A stretch of DNA of 64,000 nucleotides. Origin: Coxiellaceae bacterium. Its GTDB lineage: Bacteria; Pseudomonadota; Gammaproteobacteria; UBA9339. The stretch covers positions 1 to 64,000 of the forward strand of contig JAISFD010000016.1 in NCBI GenBank assembly GCA_031263815.1, read 5' to 3'. The notes under the pieces were generated by a model, which was not told the DNA's origin, did not search any database, and saw nothing but the letters and a program-made list of their open reading frames with translations. The position numbers and the translations under genes are program-made. Within the stretch, counting starts at the first letter, position 1. Each line of letters opens with the position of its first letter. Positions 63,998 through 64,000 of this stretch are shown piece after piece.

Positions 63998-64000
63998 TAC

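Overview
AT-rich gammaproteobacterial chromosome segment. I infer order Legionellales (Coxiella/Rickettsiella-like) because it carries a Dot/Icm type IVB secretion locus: icmW, icmX, then icmL/dotI, icmK/dotH, icmE/dotG, icmG/dotF, icmC/dotE, icmD/dotP, icmJ/dotN, icmB/dotO. Housekeeping genes fill most of the rest: ruvX, rpe, folD, ctpA, envC, gpmI, secB, rpoH, trxA, rho, glmS, sodB, prs, mnmG, smc, zipA, ligA, prmB, truA, tig, clpP. There are also a small MSHA-like pseudopilin cluster, an arn (L-Ara4N lipid A modification) operon at the right end, and five tRNA genes. The less ordinary signals are: (i) a dispersed, modular, multi-hairpin repeat family with four copies, each at a broken or C-terminally altered gene; (ii) a perfect CIRCE operator directly against the rpoH start codon; (iii) degraded IS1634-like and IS200/IS605-like remnants plus one repeat copy inside the Dot/Icm locus; (iv) uncharacterised small ORFs in and next to that locus; (v) tRNA/CDS overlaps; (vi) several pseudogenes. 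All product calls come from reading the translated sequence. No database search was run.
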